Origin: Alphaproteobacteria bacterium
GTDB lineage: Bacteria > Pseudomonadota > Alphaproteobacteria > CACIAM-22H2
Direction: 5' to 3'
Length of the DNA stretch: 64,000 bases
Assembly: GCA_016793165.1 (NCBI GenBank)
Contig: JAEULA010000031.1
Span: 1-64,000, forward strand
In this document: one piece after another, positions 52,906-62,389 of the stretch
How positions within the stretch are numbered: position 1 is the first letter of the stretch
Layout: each line of letters begins with the position of its first letter
Made by a program: the position numbers and the translations under genes
Notes under the pieces: model-generated
Seen by the model: only the letters and a program-made list of their open reading frames with translations
Database searches by the model: none
What the model was told of the DNA's origin: nothing

Positions 52906-54072
52906 TCACCAGCCCGTGTAGACGTCGAGGCCGCGCTTGCGCAGCTGCCCGCCGATGACGACGCGCTGGATCTCCGAGGTCCCCTCCCAGATCCGGTCGA
53001 CGCGCACGTCGCGATAGAGCCTCTCGACCGGGTTCTCGCGCATGTAGCCGCGACCGCCGAGGATCTGCAGCGCCTTGTCGACCACCCGTCCGGCCATCTC
53101 CGAGCAGAACAGCTTCAGCGCGCTGGCGCGCGCATGGATGATCTTGCGGTCGAGGCCGCGATCCATCTCGGCCGCCAACCGGTAGAGCATGGACTTCGCC
53201 GCGTAGATGTCCACCGCCATGTCGGCGAGCATGAACTCGACGGCCTGGAAGTCCCGGATCGGCTTGCCGAACTGGACGCGCGAGCCGGCATGCGCGTTGG
53301 CGATCTCCGCCGCCCGCGTCGCAGCGCCGAGCGTGTGCGAGGCGATCTGCAGCCGGGTCTCCACGAACCAGTCCTTGGTCAGCTCGAAGCCCTGGCCGAT
53401 CCGGCCGAGCATGCGTTCGTCCCCGACCTCGACGCCCTCGAGCCGCAGCTCGGCGTGGTCGAAGGCGTAGTTGTGCATGAACTTCGGCGAGCGCAGGTGG
53501 CGCAGCTTCGGGGCGCTGCTGTCGACCAGGAACAGAGTTGGCTTGTCCGGATCGCCGTCGACATGGGCGTGGACGATGACGAAGTCCGAGGTGTTGTAGG
53601 AGGTGACGAACCACTTCTCGCCGTTGAGCACCCATTTGTCGCCGCGCCGGTCGGCGCGCGTCTCGACGGCGCGGTTGTCGGAGCCCGATCCCGGCTCGGT
53701 GATCGCGAAGGCGCCGCGGCGGCGGCCCTGGTTCGACGGCAAGAGGTAGTCGCGCTTCTGCTCGGGCGATCCGAACCGCAGGCTGACCGGCGGACGCCAG
53801 ACGCAGGTCCACAAGCCGTTGGTCGTGCGGCCGAGCTGCTCCTCGATCACCGTCTGCTCGAGCATCGTCAGCCCGAGTCCGCCGTCGGCCTTGGAATGGT
53901 TGATTCCCGCCAGGCCCCAGTCGCGAACCGCCTGGCGCACGCCCTCGCGACGATCGTGCGGCAGCTCGCCGTGCTCCTCGACCACCATCTCGAGCGGCAG
54001 GAGCACCTTGTCGCAGAACTCGCGGCCGAGCTTGGCGAGCTCGCGCTCGCGCGGGGAGAGGTCGAGGTTCAT
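52906..54072 (-). CDS. Acyl-CoA dehydrogenase
   Basis: 388-residue flavoenzyme of the ACAD superfamily. FAITEPGSGSDN contacts FAD and substrate, and RIWEGTSEIQR contains the catalytic Glu. It introduces a double bond into an acyl-CoA and passes electrons to ETF. The ATG overlaps the CoA-ligase stop by four bases, so the two steps are linked. With the downstream enoyl-CoA hydratase it suggests short-chain or branched acyl-CoA breakdown. Confidence 0.87.
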   Translation of the reverse strand: MNLDLSPRERELAKLGREFCDKVLLPLEMVVEEHGELPHDRREGVRQAVRDWGLAGINHSKADGGLGLTMLEQTVIEEQLGRTTNGLWTCVWRPPVSLRFGSPEQKRDYLLPSNQGRRRGAFAITEPGSGSDNRAVETRADRRGDKWVLNGEKWFVTSYNTSDFVIVHAHVDGDPDKPTLFLVDSSAPKLRHLRSPKFMHNYAFDHAELRLEGVEVGDERMLGRIGQGFELTKDWFVETRLQIASHTLGAATRAAEIANAHAGSRVQFGKPIRDFQAVEFMLADMAVDIYAAKSMLYRLAAEMDRGLDRKIIHARASALKLFCSEMAGRVVDKALQILGGRGYMRENPVERLYRDVRVDRIWEGTSEIQRVVIGGQLRKRGLDVYTGW

Positions 54073-56192
54073 GGCGTGCTCCGTTGCCTGGGAATGACCA
54101 GGGCATCGACGGCGACGGCGCCGTGCGGCCCTGCGATGAGCGGATTGACGTCGATCTCCGCGATGACGTCCGACAGCGCCGCGATCATCGCGGAGAAGCC
54201 GGCGACGATGCGTGCGAGTGCGTCGAGGTCGGCGGCGGGACGGCCGCGCAGGCCGCGCAGCAGGCGGTGGATGCGCAGCTCGGCAAGCAGCGCCGCGGCC
54301 GTTGCCGCGTCGAACGGCGCCAGCGCGGCCGCGCGGTCGGCGAGGAGCTCGATCATCACGCCGCCGGCGGAGACGACGACCAGCGGCCCGAGGCCCGGAT
54401 CGACGACGGCGCCGAGCCCGATCTCCGTGCCCCGCGGCGCCATCGCGGCCACCACGACCTCGGGACCGAGGCGGCGCGCGAGATCCTCATAGGCGGCGGC
54501 GACGGCTTCCGCGGAGGCGAGGCCGAGATGGACGCCGCCCACATCCGACTTGTGCGCGTGGCCCGCCGCGGTCTTGAGCGCGACGGGATAGCCGACAACC
54601 GTCGCCGCCTCGGCAGCCGCAGCGAGCGAGCCGGCGCGGCGCGTCGTCACGACCGGCAGGCCGAACTCCGCGAGCATGGCGAGCCCGTCGTGCTCGTCGA
54701 TCGGGGCGCCGGTCTCGAGGCGCGCGCGCCAGCGGCGGACCGCCGCCGCCGGCGCGGACAGTGGCGGTACGACGGATGGCCGGTGGTCGCGCCAGGCCAT
54801 GGCGTGACGCACGGCAAGCAGCGTCGCGCGCGAGCCCTCGAGCACCGGGATGCCCTCAGCGCCGAGATCGCGCGCCATCTGGTGGTTGAAGGACTTCGAG
54901 TAGTTCGTCGCGATGACGACGGGCTTCGCGGCGCTGCGCGCCACGCGCCGCGTCGCCTCCGCGACGCCGGTCGAATACCAGTAGTTCTCGCGCACGTCGG
55001 AGAAGAAGATGCCCAGCGCCACGCCGGGATCGGCGACCAGTGCGCCGAAGCCTGCGGCGAAGCGGTCGACGTAGTCGCGGGCCGTGCCCCAGGCGTCGAG
55101 CGGGTTCTCGGCGACGAGGCCGGGATCGAGATGTGGAGCGATCGCCTCGCGCGTCGCCGCGCCGATCTCGGCATAGGGCACCCCCAGGCGCTCGGCGATG
55201 TCGACGATCATCTCGCGCTCGCCGCCGGAGTCGTGGATGCTCGCAAGCCCGCCCGGCGCCAGCCGATGCCGGTGGTCGAACAGCAGCAGCGTCGCCGCGA
55301 GTTCGTCGAGATCCTCGACCAGCGCCACGCCGTGACGGCGGCACATCGCGACGAAGGCGAGATCGCTGCCGGCCATGGCGCCGGTGTGGCTCACCGCCAT
55401 CGCGGCGCTGCGCGCCGTGCGTCCGACCTTGAGGACGACGACCGGAATCCCGCGCGCCGCCGCCGCCTGCAGGGCCGCAACGAAGCGCGCGGGCTCGCGG
55501 ACCTCCTCCAGGAACAGGCCGACCACGCGGGTCTGCGGCTGCGCGACCGCCCAGTCGAGGTAGTCGGCAGCGCTCGTGGTCAGCTCCATGCCGCTGGAGA
55601 TGCAGGCGACGAAGCCGAGCCGGCGATCGTTGTGGGCCAGCGCCGAGAAGGCCGAACCGGACTGCGCGATGAAGACGATACCGCCGGCGCGCAGGCCGGG
55701 CGGGGAGGGGAAGCCGGCGACGCGCAGGCCCGCGAGGCGGCAGTAGAATCCCATCGAGCTCGGACCACACAGCGCGATGCCGGCTTCGCGCGCCCGGTGC
55801 GCCAGGCGCCGGGCCAGGCGAGGTTCCGTATCGACGTCCAGCTGTGCCGTGGCGAAGATGGTCGCGGCGCGCGCGCCATGCGTGATCGCCTCTTCGAGCG
55901 CCGCCTCGAGCTGCGCGCTGGCGAGGCCGATCACGACATGATCGACGCGCCCGGGAAGTTCGGCGAGCGAGGCGTGGCAGGCGAGGTCGGCGATGCGCTG
56001 GTAGCGCGGGTTTACCGGATGGACGCGGCCCGCATAGCCGTCGATGCGACACATCTCGACCATCGCGAGGCCGGCCGACTCCGCGCGCGGCGACGCGCCC
56101 ACCAACGCGATGCTCGCCGGGCTGAGCAGCGGATCCAGGCGATGCGGCGGCGCGGCCGCGGCCCGAAGGCCTAGCTGATCGCGATCGTCCAA
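54069..56192 (-). CDS. NDP-forming acyl-CoA ligase (acetate--CoA ligase family)
   Basis: 707 residues with the domain order of ADP-forming acetyl-CoA synthetases: CoA-binding Rossmann domain (SPASIALVGASPRAESAG, about 25-140), ligase-CoA domains (about 155-460, with the IHDSGGERE loop in the phosphohistidine region) and a C-terminal ATP-grasp domain (from about 490, YPVALKTAAGHAHKSDVGGV). It makes an acyl-CoA from a carboxylate and a nucleoside triphosphate. Coupling to the acyl-CoA dehydrogenase suggests the same substrate, which remains unknown. Confidence 0.82.
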   Translation of the reverse strand: MDDRDQLGLRAAAAPPHRLDPLLSPASIALVGASPRAESAGLAMVEMCRIDGYAGRVHPVNPRYQRIADLACHASLAELPGRVDHVVIGLASAQLEAALEEAITHGARAATIFATAQLDVDTEPRLARRLAHRAREAGIALCGPSSMGFYCRLAGLRVAGFPSPPGLRAGGIVFIAQSGSAFSALAHNDRRLGFVACISSGMELTTSAADYLDWAVAQPQTRVVGLFLEEVREPARFVAALQAAAARGIPVVVLKVGRTARSAAMAVSHTGAMAGSDLAFVAMCRRHGVALVEDLDELAATLLLFDHRHRLAPGGLASIHDSGGEREMIVDIAERLGVPYAEIGAATREAIAPHLDPGLVAENPLDAWGTARDYVDRFAAGFGALVADPGVALGIFFSDVRENYWYSTGVAEATRRVARSAAKPVVIATNYSKSFNHQMARDLGAEGIPVLEGSRATLLAVRHAMAWRDHRPSVVPPLSAPAAAVRRWRARLETGAPIDEHDGLAMLAEFGLPVVTTRRAGSLAAAAEAATVVGYPVALKTAAGHAHKSDVGGVHLGLASAEAVAAAYEDLARRLGPEVVVAAMAPRGTEIGLGAVVDPGLGPLVVVSAGGVMIELLADRAAALAPFDAATAAALLAELRIHRLLRGLRGRPAADLDALARIVAGFSAMIAALSDVIAEIDVNPLIAGPHGAVAVDALVIPRQRSTP

Positions 56193-56312
56193 TGCGTCCC
56201 CTCCCGCGACGGATGATCGAGGGCCCGTGCGCCCCCGGATAGGCCCGGCTTGGACACCCGAATGTCGGATTTGGACATGGTGGCCGCTGGTGGCCGCTGG
56301 CGGCCGCGCGGC

Positions 56313-57338
56313 TCACAGCAGGCGCTCGGGGTCGTGCTGGGTCTGGTCGGGATGCAGGTCGAAGAGCGGCATCAGCCGCAGCGCCGGGGCCGTCGCGCCG
56401 CGCGGGCCGCGCCGCTCGCGGCTCGGCGTGTTGCCGAACACCCTCTTGTAGGCGCGCGAGAAGTTGGCGTAGCTGGCGAAGCCGCAGGCCTCCGCCACCC
56501 CGTTCAGGCCGATCACGGTCGAGCGCAGCAGCTTGCGTGCCCGCGTGACGCGGATATGCATCTGCACCTCGGCGGCGGTGGTGTCGAACACGCGCTGGAA
56601 GAGGCGGTCGAGCTGGCGGCGCGACAGCCGCAGCTTGCGCGCGATCGCGGCGATCGGCTGCGGCGCGTCGATGCGCTGCTCCATCAGTCGGCAGGCCTCC
56701 TGGACGGGCTGCGGCACCTGGCTCCCCGACAGCGCCATGAGCCCGCTCTGCGCCTCGCCTTCCTCGCGCAGCCATGGCGCCTGCAGCAGGTTGGCGACGC
56801 GCCGCGCGAAGGCCGGCCCGAAATCGCGCCGCACCAGCCACGCCATCAGGTCGAGGCCGCTGAGCCCGCCGGCGCAGCTCACGCGCTTGTCGGCCGCGGT
56901 GAACACGTCGCGTACGAAGCGGACCTTCGGGAAGAGCTTGGCGTAGACCGGCATGTTCGCCCAGTGCGCGGTCACGGTGTGGCCGTCGAGCGCGCCCGAC
57001 TGCGCGAGGTGGAAGACGCCGGCCTCCATGCTGCCGAGCATGCGGCCGTGGCGCGCGAAGCGCCGCAGCAGGCGCTGGGTCTGCGCATTGAGATGCTTGT
57101 GCGGCTTGAAGCTGCCGCAGACGAGCAGCAGGTCGAATTCCTTCAGCTCGGCAAGGGTGGAGTCGCAGGCGAGGGCGAGGCCGGCGCTCGACGGAACCTC
57201 TCGCGTCGTGTCGGTGACCAGGATCCAGGCGTAGTGGGGACGGTCGAGCAGGGTGTTGGCGACGCGCAGCGTGTCGATCGCCGAGGCGACGTTGACCAGG
57301 GAGTACTCGGGGGTGAGGAGGAAGGCGACCCTGAACAT
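56313..57338 (-). CDS. GlxA/CdhR-family AraC transcriptional regulator
   Basis: 341 residues. The N-terminal part (about 1-180) is a DJ-1/PfpI-type domain, in which the nucleophile-elbow Cys is absent (GSMEAGVF), as is usual for regulators. Two AraC-type helix-turn-helix motifs follow near 235-330 (IAAIARKLRLSRRQLDRLF and GVAEACGFASYANFSRAYKRVFG). The family includes CdhR and GbdR, activators of carnitine and glycine betaine breakdown, which fits the amine/acyl-CoA genes downstream on the same strand. The regulated genes are inferred. Confidence 0.82.
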   Translation of the reverse strand: MFRVAFLLTPEYSLVNVASAIDTLRVANTLLDRPHYAWILVTDTTREVPSSAGLALACDSTLAELKEFDLLLVCGSFKPHKHLNAQTQRLLRRFARHGRMLGSMEAGVFHLAQSGALDGHTVTAHWANMPVYAKLFPKVRFVRDVFTAADKRVSCAGGLSGLDLMAWLVRRDFGPAFARRVANLLQAPWLREEGEAQSGLMALSGSQVPQPVQEACRLMEQRIDAPQPIAAIARKLRLSRRQLDRLFQRVFDTTAAEVQMHIRVTRARKLLRSTVIGLNGVAEACGFASYANFSRAYKRVFGNTPSRERRGPRGATAPALRLMPLFDLHPDQTQHDPERLL

Positions 57339-57352
57339 GCCCGCCTGCGTGC

Positions 57353-58948
57353 TCAACCTGCGCGCTTGCCGAGGTCGCGCAGGATCTCGCGCGCGGCATT
57401 GTGGCCGGGCAGGCCGCTGACTCCGCCCCCGGGATGCGCGGAGGAGCCGCACTGGTAGAGGCCCTTCAGCGGGCTGCGGTAGTCGGCGTAGTGCGGCGCC
57501 GGGCGCTTCAAGAACAGCTGATCGGCGAGGATCTCGCCATGGAAGATGTGGCCCTGGGGCGATCCGATGATGCGTTCGATGTCGGGCGGCGTGAGTACCT
57601 GCATGTCGATGATGCCGGCGGAGAAGCCCGGCGCGAAGTCGTCGAGGGTGCGCAGCGCGTTGCGCGCGAAGCGCTCCTTCGTCGGCGCGTCCCATTCGCC
57701 GTCGTCGAGCCGGTAGGGCGCGTGGCCGCCGAAGAGATGCAGCACGTGCTTGCCCGGCGGCGCGATCGTGTCGTCGACGAAGCTGGGGGCGACGGGCGTG
57801 ATGAACGGGTTGGTCGACCACCGCCCGTGGCGGGCGTCCTCGTAGGCCGCTTCGAGATACTCGATTGTCGGCCCGACATGGCAGTAGGTCGGATAGGCGA
57901 AGCCGGCGCGCGCGGGGTCGAAGCCCCGGTACTGCGGCAGGCGCTCGCAGGCGATGTTGATCTTGAACGCCGTGGAGAAGGTCCGATAGCGCCGGATCGC
58001 GTCGACGAAGTCCGTGGGCAGCTTCGCCGGCTCGATCAGCTTGAGGAACGTGACCTTGCAGCTCGCGTTGCTCGCGATGACCGGCGCCGCGACGCGGGTG
58101 CCGTCGGCGAGCGTGACGCCGGTGACGCGCCCGCCGTCGCTGTCGATCGCGACGACCTCGGCCTCGGTGCGCACGACCATGCCGTGCTCGCGGCCGCTGC
58201 GCGCGATCGCCTCGCTGATCGTGCCCATGCCGCCGCGGATGAAGCCCCACCCGCCCGCGCCGGCGTGCTCGCCCAGCAGGTGATGGGCGGTGACGTAGGC
58301 GGAGCCGGGCGTGCGCGGCCCCGCGAACGTGCCGATGCCCGAGTAGTAGGCGAGCACGGCGCGGATCTCGGTGCGCTCGAACCAGTGCGAGAGGAAGTCG
58401 TCGGCGCTCAGCGTCAGCAGGTCGATGAGACGATGCAGCGTCTTGCCGATGCGGCGGTACTTCCACAGGAAGGCGATGCCGTCCCTGAACTCGCGCCAGC
58501 TGCGCTTCGTCGGATCGACGGGCGTGTCCAGGATGAGCCTGCGGATGACGCGCACCGCCTCGCCGAGATAGCGATCGAACTCCGGATAGATGTCGGCATC
58601 CCGCCGCGAGAAGCGCGCGAAGCTCGCCTGCGTACGCTTCATGTCGTCGGAGAAGATGATGCCGTCGCCGTTCCCGAGCGGCCCGTACATGTCCGAGGCC
58701 GGCAGCACCTCGAAGCCGTGCCGTCGCAGCTCGAGGTCGGCGATCACCTTCGGGTGCAGCCAGCTCATGAGGTAGGAGAAGACCGAGAACTTGAACCCCG
58801 GGACGATCTCCTCGCTCACCGCCGCGCCGCCGATCACGTGGCGGCGCTCGAGCACCAGCGTGCGCAGCCCGGCGCGCGCGAGGTAGCTGCCGCAGGTCAG
58901 GCCGTTGTGCCCGCCGCCGATGATGATCGCGTCGAATCCTTCCGCCAT
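57353..58948 (-). CDS. PYROXD2-like/phytoene-desaturase-family oxidoreductase
   Basis: 531-residue FAD-binding protein. The dinucleotide motif IIIGGGHNGLTCGSYLARAG opens the sequence, ERRHVIGGAAVSEE follows, and the C-terminal GVSGLPGHNAARE closes the FAD site. It belongs to the phytoene desaturase superfamily, but the closest pattern is the PYROXD2 group, whose substrates are unknown. It precedes the regulator by 14 bp, so the two are probably co-transcribed. No carotenoid genes are nearby. Confidence 0.8.
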   Translation of the reverse strand: MAEGFDAIIIGGGHNGLTCGSYLARAGLRTLVLERRHVIGGAAVSEEIVPGFKFSVFSYLMSWLHPKVIADLELRRHGFEVLPASDMYGPLGNGDGIIFSDDMKRTQASFARFSRRDADIYPEFDRYLGEAVRVIRRLILDTPVDPTKRSWREFRDGIAFLWKYRRIGKTLHRLIDLLTLSADDFLSHWFERTEIRAVLAYYSGIGTFAGPRTPGSAYVTAHHLLGEHAGAGGWGFIRGGMGTISEAIARSGREHGMVVRTEAEVVAIDSDGGRVTGVTLADGTRVAAPVIASNASCKVTFLKLIEPAKLPTDFVDAIRRYRTFSTAFKINIACERLPQYRGFDPARAGFAYPTYCHVGPTIEYLEAAYEDARHGRWSTNPFITPVAPSFVDDTIAPPGKHVLHLFGGHAPYRLDDGEWDAPTKERFARNALRTLDDFAPGFSAGIIDMQVLTPPDIERIIGSPQGHIFHGEILADQLFLKRPAPHYADYRSPLKGLYQCGSSAHPGGGVSGLPGHNAAREILRDLGKRAG

Positions 58949-59034
58949 CGCCGTGCCCCCGCATCCCCCGATCGGATCGCGCTACGGGGATTGGACACGC
59001 CTTCGGGCCGTTTGCCCAGTCCCGCCGCGGCGGC

Positions 59035-59973
59035 TCAGGCGCCGGCGGGCCGGCGCGTCGCGAGGAAGATGCCCGGCAGCACGAGCGCGGCGCCGAGCAC
59101 GTGGTGGAGCGCGAGGCGCTCGCCGAGGAAGGCGTAGGCCAATGCCGCCGTGTAGAGCGGGATCACGTAGAGGATCAGCCCGGCCCGCGCCGGCCCGAGG
59201 ATCCGCTGGACCAGGCCATAGGTCTGGAAGGCGCCGGTCGAGGCGACCGTCGCGAGGATCGCGATCCAGGCGAGCGTGGCCGGCGTCAGCGCCGGCGTGC
59301 CGACGAGGATGCCCTCGGCGATGGTGAAGGGCAGCATTGCCGCCAATCCGCCGACGATGATCCACGCGAAGCGAAGGTTGAAACCGAGCTGCGTCGGCCA
59401 GTGCTTGAGCAGCACGGTGTAGAACCCCCAGCCGGTCGCGGCGGCGACGGTCCACAGATCGCCGACGGTGAAGCGCAGCCCGAGCAGGGCGGCCGGCGAG
59501 CCCTTGAGGATGACGACGAGGACGCCCGCGAGGCTCATCGCAACGCCGATGCCCTGCACGATCGTGAGCCGTTCACCGAACAGGATCCGCCCGAGCAGGA
59601 TGATCAGCACCGGCGCGGCCGCATAGATCAGCCCGAGATTGGTCGCGGTGGTGGTCTGAGCGCCGATATAGACGAAGGCACCGCAGATCCCCATGCCGAT
59701 CGCGCCGAGCACGAGCAGCTGGCGCCACTCGGCGCGCGCGACCGTGCGGCTGGTCCACAGCGAGCGGCGCAGGACCAGCGCCATCAGCGCGAGCGTCGCG
59801 GTCCAGCGCCAGAAGGACAGGGCGACCGGCGGGAAGATCTCCACCGTCGCGCGGGCGACCAGCATATTGGTCGCGAACATCGCCGGCGAGATCAGCATCA
59901 GCGCATAGGCGAGCCGTTCGCCCGACGCGCGGCGCGGGGGCGCGTCGTCGCGGGGGTCGGACGGGGCAGCCAT
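59035..59973 (-). CDS. EamA/DMT-family transporter
   Basis: 312-residue inner-membrane protein with ten predicted helices in two EamA repeats (about 25-150 and 165-300). FWRWTATLALMALVL lies in the first repeat and PLYTAALAYAFLGERL in the second, the usual DMT end motif. Members move metabolites out of (sometimes into) the cell. The substrate is not predictable. It is the upstream end of the long minus-strand run. Confidence 0.83.
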   Translation of the reverse strand: MAAPSDPRDDAPPRRASGERLAYALMLISPAMFATNMLVARATVEIFPPVALSFWRWTATLALMALVLRRSLWTSRTVARAEWRQLLVLGAIGMGICGAFVYIGAQTTTATNLGLIYAAAPVLIILLGRILFGERLTIVQGIGVAMSLAGVLVVILKGSPAALLGLRFTVGDLWTVAAATGWGFYTVLLKHWPTQLGFNLRFAWIIVGGLAAMLPFTIAEGILVGTPALTPATLAWIAILATVASTGAFQTYGLVQRILGPARAGLILYVIPLYTAALAYAFLGERLALHHVLGAALVLPGIFLATRRPAGA

Positions 59974-60012
59974 GGCGGCGCGGATATAGGCCGCCGCGGC
60001 CCATCAGGAGCA

Positions 60013-60041
60013 TTGCCCGATCGACGGGGCCGCGTTAGCCA
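60013..60041 (+). promoter_or_regulatory. Weak promoter candidate placing transcription start at the start codon
   Basis: TTGCCC (60013-60018) and TAGCCA (60036-60041) are 17 bp apart. The predicted start coincides with the ATG at 60048, which has no Shine-Dalgarno sequence. Both elements are partial matches. Confidence 0.25.
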
Positions 60042-60047
60042 GCGTGC

Positions 60048-60833
60048 ATGGCCGGCCCCGATTTTCCCACGGAATTCGAGCAGATGCTGACGGCGCGGGC
60101 ACGCGCCGACGTCGCGTGCGGTGCCGGACCCGGACGAACGCCGTCCGGCCGTGACCGCGGTCGGAGCGCGGAGGTACTGGCTGGCGCCCTGGCCGATGCG
60201 TCGCGGCCTTTCGTGGTGCTCCCGGGCCGGCTCGACGCGCGACGCTGCGCGCGCGGGCTCGCAGCCCTCGAGGGCGGAATGCGCGACGTCCTGGCGCCGC
60301 TCGCCGCGTCGATCCCGCCGGAGTCGATCTGGAACCAGACCCGCAGCTTCCAGGAGCGCCTGCCCAAGGTCGCGCGCATGCGCAGCGCCTATCTCGGTCG
60401 GCGCGGCGGTCGCGCCTGGGCGCGCGCCGATGCGACCGGGCTGCTCGCGATGCTGGGTTCGGACTCGCTGCGCCGCCTCGGCGAACTGCTCACCGGTCGC
60501 CGCCTCGCGCCCCGGATCGGGCGCCAGGTGCTGTGCTATGGACCCGGCGACTACATCGGCCCGCATCACGACCACCATCCGGACATCCCCGGCGCGCGCG
60601 ACGGCTATCTCGACATCCACATCAGCTTCGTCACGCCCGCGGTGCGGCGCCAGCTGCTCGTCTACGCCAAGGACGGCCACCTCACCGAGACCGTCGACGT
60701 TGCGCGCAATGGCCTGATCACCGCCTATCGCCTGCCGTTCTGGCACTACACGACGCCGCTGGAGGCCAAGCGCGGCCGCGAGGCTGAGGCGCGCCGCTGG
60801 GTGCTGCTGGCGAGCTATCAGTTCGCGGATTGA
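60048..60833 (+). CDS. 2OG-Fe(II) oxygenase superfamily protein
   Basis: 261 residues. The C-terminal half carries an oxygenase site: CYGPGDYIGPHHDHHPD offers His173-x-Asp175 (or His177-x-Asp179), followed by distal His233 (FWHYTTPL) and Arg249/250 (RRWVLLASY) for 2-oxoglutarate. The first 50 residues are low-complexity, so a later start is possible. The target is unknown; it converges on the sensor kinase gene. Confidence 0.68.
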   Translation: MAGPDFPTEFEQMLTARARADVACGAGPGRTPSGRDRGRSAEVLAGALADASRPFVVLPGRLDARRCARGLAALEGGMRDVLAPLAASIPPESIWNQTRSFQERLPKVARMRSAYLGRRGGRAWARADATGLLAMLGSDSLRRLGELLTGRRLAPRIGRQVLCYGPGDYIGPHHDHHPDIPGARDGYLDIHISFVTPAVRRQLLVYAKDGHLTETVDVARNGLITAYRLPFWHYTTPLEAKRGREAEARRWVLLASYQFAD

Positions 60834-61016
60834 GCGCCTGGCTCGGGGGCCGCCGTGTCCGCCGGCGATCGCCGCTCGTCGCGGCGATGACGTCCGCGAC
60901 ATTCCCGGCGAAAGCGGCGTCGATCACGGCCGTACGCTGTCGCCGGCTTGGCGGCTCGGCGGAGTACATGTTGCGCCGAGGCAGGCGTCTCGCCCGATCC
61001 GGAGCTGCCCGGCGGA

Positions 61017-62381
61017 TCAGCCCGACGGTGCCAGAGGCAGTTCGACGCAGGCGGCGGTGCCGCCGAGCGGGCTGGTCTCGATCCATACCCGGCCGCCGCA
61101 GCGATCGACGATCTCGCGCACGATGGCGAGGCCGAGGCCCGAGCCCGGCGACTGCTCGTCGAGACGCTTTCCGACATCGAAGACGATCTCGCGCGCGGCC
61201 TCCGGCATTCCGGGCCCGTCGTCGTCGACGCGTGCCGTCAGCGTCGCGTCGTCGCGCTTGCTGGCCGTGACGCGCACGCGGCCGCGCGCCCATTTGGCGG
61301 CGTTGTCGATCAAGTTGCCGAAGATCTCGTGGATCTCCTCGCCGCCGCAGGCCGCGGCGACGTCGTCGCCTGCCGCGGCGTACTCGAACGCCAGCGCCTT
61401 CTCGCGATGGAGCCGCGTCAGCGCGGCGATGATCGATCGGATCGCCGGGTCGACGGGCGTCGCCGCGCCGCGGCCGGTGCGCGTCGCCGTCGCCTGGGCC
61501 TGTGCCAGATAGTATTCGATGTGGCGGCGCATGCGTTCGCATTGCTGCGCCAGCGTGTCGGCCGCCTCGCGCTGGCCGGCCGTCCCGAGGCTCGCCGCCT
61601 CGTCCATGATGATGCTGAGCGGATTCTTGAGCGCGTGCGCCAGGTTGCCGGCCTGCACGCGACCCTGGCGGGCGATCTCCTGGTTCGCGCTCATCAGCGA
61701 GTTGAGCTCGCCGACCAGCGGGCCGATCTCGGTCGGCAGATCGCCGGGGAGGCGGTCGGCGCGGCCGGTGCGCACCGCGGCGATCGCGGCCCGGACGCGG
61801 TCGAGCGGCCGCAGCCCGATGCGTATCTGCAGGCCGGCGGCCAATGTGTGGCCGAGCGCCATCAGCACCAGCGTGACGACGAGCGTCCGCTCGAAATGTT
61901 GGACCACGTCGTCGCGGTACCGGCGGTCCACACCGACGCCGACGAGCATCTTCTGGTCGCCGCCGGCGGCGGGCACCTCGCGCAGCAGGAGCGCGAGCGG
62001 CCCGCTCGGGCCGTCGACGAGGATCTGTCGGCCCGCGCCCACGCCGCCATCGGCGCGCCGGCGCAGCGCGAGGTCGTTGTCCTGCAGCGATTCGGATCGC
62101 AGATCGACGCCGCCGGGCGCGGCGACCTGCCAGTAGAAGCCGGAGCCGGGCGGGGTGAAGCGCGCGTCGCTCAGCTCATGCGTCAAACGAAGCGTGCCGT
62201 CGGCATTGCGCACGATCAGACGCTCGAGCTCCGAGGAGTGGTCGCTGAGCTCGGAATCGAACTGCTCGTCGACATGGCGCTCGAACAGGCCCGAGAGGAT
62301 CAGGGCGCTCGCGACGAGGCCGCCGGCGACCCAGACCAGGGCGCCGATGAACAGGCGGAACTGGAAGCTGCGACGCCACAT
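61017..62381 (-). CDS. Two-component sensor histidine kinase
   Basis: 454-residue membrane kinase. Helices at about 8-30 and 166-186 bracket a periplasmic sensor of about 135 residues. HAMP-like linker follows, then the H-box with His249 (NLAHALKNPLSII), N-box (FGNLIDNAAKWA), G1 (DDDGPGMP) and G2 (GSGLGLAIV). It resembles PhoQ/QseC-type kinases. It starts eight bases after the stop of the response regulator gene. The signal sensed is unknown. Confidence 0.88.
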   Translation of the reverse strand: MWRRSFQFRLFIGALVWVAGGLVASALILSGLFERHVDEQFDSELSDHSSELERLIVRNADGTLRLTHELSDARFTPPGSGFYWQVAAPGGVDLRSESLQDNDLALRRRADGGVGAGRQILVDGPSGPLALLLREVPAAGGDQKMLVGVGVDRRYRDDVVQHFERTLVVTLVLMALGHTLAAGLQIRIGLRPLDRVRAAIAAVRTGRADRLPGDLPTEIGPLVGELNSLMSANQEIARQGRVQAGNLAHALKNPLSIIMDEAASLGTAGQREAADTLAQQCERMRRHIEYYLAQAQATATRTGRGAATPVDPAIRSIIAALTRLHREKALAFEYAAAGDDVAAACGGEEIHEIFGNLIDNAAKWARGRVRVTASKRDDATLTARVDDDGPGMPEAAREIVFDVGKRLDEQSPGSGLGLAIVREIVDRCGGRVWIETSPLGGTAACVELPLAPSG

Positions 62382-62389
62382 GCGCGGGC

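Noticed and set aside
54084-56174. Plus-strand frame of about 700 codons
   Set aside because: It is antisense to the CoA ligase gene, which has a recognisable domain order.
56250-57458. Plus-strand frame of about 400 codons
   Set aside because: It is antisense to the GlxA-type regulator; no ribosome binding site or domain.
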